Source: Axinella damicornis
Lineage: Eukaryota; Porifera; Demospongiae; Axinellida; Axinellidae
Assembly: GCA_963931865.1 (NCBI GenBank)
Contig: OZ007507.1
Coordinates: forward strand, 20,424,140 to 20,488,139
Reading direction: 5' to 3'
Length of the DNA: 64,000 nucleotides
The notes under the pieces are model-generated. The model was not told where the DNA came from, did no database searches, and saw only the letters and a list, made by a program, of their open reading frames with translations. Below are positions 61,991 through 64,000 of this stretch, in pieces; the stretch's first letter is position 1; each line of letters starts with the position of its first letter. Both the position numbers and the translations under genes were made by a program.

Positions 61991-64000
61991 GTGAGGTGGT
62001 TTTCTGTAAGTCTCACCCGGAGAGCTACATGTACACTATCTCCCATACCGTCAGCCTTTTGCTACAGGCTTGGTCACATTCCTGGACTTTCCCTAGCAGA
62101 TGTTTTTGTTTTTTTTGAGAGAATTCAAAAGGAAATCCTGGGAGGATTCAGGTGTAGACATCATATCAAGGGTAGCATGGAACACTCGCTGGTTGCACTA
62201 TTGTCCGTGTGTGAGTTTGGGAGCCAAGACCGGGACTAGCTAGGCCCTGAACGATTAGTGGACTGAACTAAGACTGTCTTCCTTCAGTCAAGGGAGCTAG
62301 AATGTCGAGATGCTGGAATGAAATGGTTTCTGATCTCAGTGAAGTGATTTGTACTGTGTACAGCCAGTGATGACATTCTGTCATTCCTCAATTTGTCAAC
62401 CATAGGCCTGGGCATGCATACATACAGCCTGTAGCTGTATGTATGCATCACGTGTTACACATTGGCAGCATGCAAAATGGCTGACAGTTTTAGCTATAGT
62501 TTGACAGACTTGGTGAGGCGCTCAGTACGAATATTTGTCCGTGTTATTTCAGCATACATGCGTACATATCTCAATGAATTGTATGAAGAAAGTGGTGGAA
62601 CTGCTTGTGCATGCACAGTCAGTGTATACCAGGCACTCCTCTCCACCTTTCAGGCGCCTAGGAATGTGGCTAGTCCGACTCCTGCCCAAAATTACCTGGC
62701 TCAGCTATAGCCCCGTTCCCAGGCACTGCCCAGCTTTTCGTCGCTTGCAGTATGGAAAAGCGGGGAGAGCTTGGTATGTTTCCTCACGTGAGCATTACGT
62801 AATTGACAAATGGCAAAAAAAAAATTCAGAACGAAAAAGCGAAGTTTTGTATTGTTCAACCAACTACACGTTCAACGCTTGGTGTGTATAACAGTTGCCC
62901 CCCGCTAGCTAGATACGTGTGGTAAACCTTTGCTCTTCTTGCTGGTCTGAGTCCCAGTTCGCCCACGTTCAATTAAGTCATTTCGCTAACTTACAATGAA
63001 CAGTGCTGCAAAGCATTATTCTAAAAGAATTGAGCATTATATGTCCAGGCCTAGTCAACCAGTTGTGCTGACCACAAGCTGATTAGTCAGCTAGGGAAAC
63101 TCCCTAGTCTTTTGCTGGCCAGTACCCTTGATAGTACACCTGATACACAGGAATGGTGGCCACTGGTACATGTATTGACCTGAATTGACAAGTGTTCTTT
63201 TGTCAGGTGTGTTCATAGCTCGAGGGAAGGAGGACGCTCTGGTCACGAAGAACCTCGTTCCTGGAGAGTCCGTGTATGGGGAGAAAAGGATCAGTGTTGA
63301 GGTCAGTCGGCAGGGAAACCGCGAACAATCTGTCGTGTCAATGGAGCATTCCAATGATGTCCATTTTGCTGTCGGTTAAATTTTGACCCATAATCATGGA
63401 TTATAGCCTTTGGCAGACTGTGATTTTTGACAAAAGCGTGACGGAGATTAAAACTAACCTTAAGGACAACATTTAAAGTCCTTTTTATGCTGAAAACAAT
63501 GGCACAATACCCAGCTTCATATCACATTCAAATACCTAGTGCAACGTTTTCTATTCCCAATACCAAATCATTTTATTTTTGACAAACGGCACATCAGTCA
63601 CCCGTATGCAAGAGGAGTGCTGTTTCAGTTTGATTCCCAAATTAGCAAGCCAAAATGTGTCACTGGCAGAGAATAGTTTCCAAACATCTCGTGCATAATT
63701 ATACAAGAAATTACTGCAGATCAATCATCACACATGATGCTCTTGCTGTTCGGGTCTGAAGGTGTTGACCCACTGCTGCTCTCAGCTGTGAAAAGGTCTC
63801 CACTGTCCATCTCCTTTCTCACCATTGCAGAATGAAGGTGAGGAAGGAAAGACGGAGTACCGTGTGTGGAACCCCTTCAGGAGCAAGCTGGCGGCAGCCA
63901 TTCTGGGGGGTGTGGACAAGATCCACATCAAACCTGGAGCCAAGGTCCTCTACCTAGGCGCTGCGTCCGGGACAACGGTCTCTCACGTGGCAGACATCGT
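61784..64000 (+). CDS. Fibrillarin, partial at right edge
   Basis: Three exons: 61784-61990, 63207-63301, 63831 to beyond the window. The first is a Gly/Arg-rich (GAR) domain of about 60 residues ([34 protein letters not shown]), then [41 protein letters not shown], and the start of the methyltransferase domain with [18 protein letters not shown] and [15 protein letters not shown], the AdoMet-binding motif. Fibrillarin is the 2'-O-methyltransferase of box C/D snoRNPs in the nucleolus. All phases agree (1, 1, 0). The start codon exon is not certain; exon 61784 is entered in phase 1, so a short upstream exon is required. Confidence 0.95.
61991..63206. other. Fibrillarin intron
   Basis: No coding signal. 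Holds a diverged copy of the TAGCCTCG element family at 62708-62985. Confidence 0.7.
62708..62985. mobile_element. TAGCCCCGTTCCC family element, one end only
   Basis: Starts TAGCCCCGTTCCCAGGC and shares GTTTCCTCACGTGAGCATTA and CGCCCACGTTCAATTAAGTC with 40880-41261, but the right inverted end is gone. Confidence 0.75.
63207..63301 (+). CDS. Fibrillarin exon [15 protein letters not shown]
   Basis: 95 nt, phase 1 in and 0 out, acceptor TGTCAG, donor GAG|GTCAGT. Confidence 0.93.
63302..63830. other. Fibrillarin intron
   Basis: Nothing recognised. I did not see matched C and D boxes of an intronic snoRNA here, though none was systematically searched. Confidence 0.5.
63831..64000 (+). CDS. Fibrillarin methyltransferase exon, truncated by window
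   Basis: [57 protein letters not shown]. Acceptor TTGCAG. Confidence 0.95.

Overview
This is animal genomic DNA. It shows spliced genes with GT..AG introns, metazoan signalling genes (CBL, DYRK, an IRS-type PTB adaptor), dense microsatellites, MITE-like transposons, satellites and one 200-bp N gap. The gene set and the very common AGCTAGCT-type words make me think of a sponge or another early-branching animal. That is an impression; the host is not proven by anything in the window. Most of the very many short open frames are translations of tandem repeats or intron sequence and are left out.

Layout. (1) 1-12.2 kb and 12.4-36.8 kb are two tandem, diverged copies (A and B) of one large segment. 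Each carries a minus-strand gene whose exons I could join by splice sites and phase. Its N-terminus is a DOK/IRS-like adaptor (PH domain, then IRS-type PTB domain), followed by a linker, a Death domain, a long coiled coil, and a C-terminus copied from CBL (CBL-type RING, a short PERWTLRDI mini-exon, a proline-rich tail, and decayed remains of the UBA region). Copy A joins into one open frame of 1162 codons including the stop, with two RING exons, one of them damaged. Copy B has lost both RINGs by a deletion that keeps the frame, and has a separate frame slip in the linker exon. (2) 38.8-45.5 kb, minus strand: the CBL gene itself from its EF-hand-like exon to the UBA; this is the likely source of the RING, mini-exon and tail. 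The N-terminal four-helix exons were not found. (3) 45.6-49.4 kb: minisatellites and the assembly gap. (4) 50.8-57.0 kb, minus strand: a complete DYRK1-type kinase of 713 residues in seven coding exons. (5) 59.6-64 kb, plus strand: a fibrillarin gene that runs off the right edge.

The introns of A and B hold a natural experiment. The ancestral intron between the PH and PTB exons had single copies of two different units; A amplified one (about 77 bp) and B the other (61 bp, about 8.9 kb, with higher-order structure). A 26-bp unit was also amplified only in B. Several transposon families are clear from terminal inverted repeats and target-site duplications: a TAGCCTCGTTCCC family with 9-bp duplications, two long-TIR foldback elements with 9-bp duplications, a CAGTGGCG family (one copy with a perfect 8-bp duplication), and a 4.1-kb TA-flanked insertion present in B but not in A.

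How the genes might work together (inference): CBL is a phosphotyrosine-directed E3 ligase and DOK/IRS PTB proteins bind phosphotyrosine at activated receptors. Copy A would place a PH-PTB receptor-binding head, a Death domain, an oligomerising coiled coil and a CBL-type E3 RING in one chain. Copy B would be the same scaffold without ligase, if it is expressed at all. DYRK and fibrillarin are ordinary conserved neighbours.
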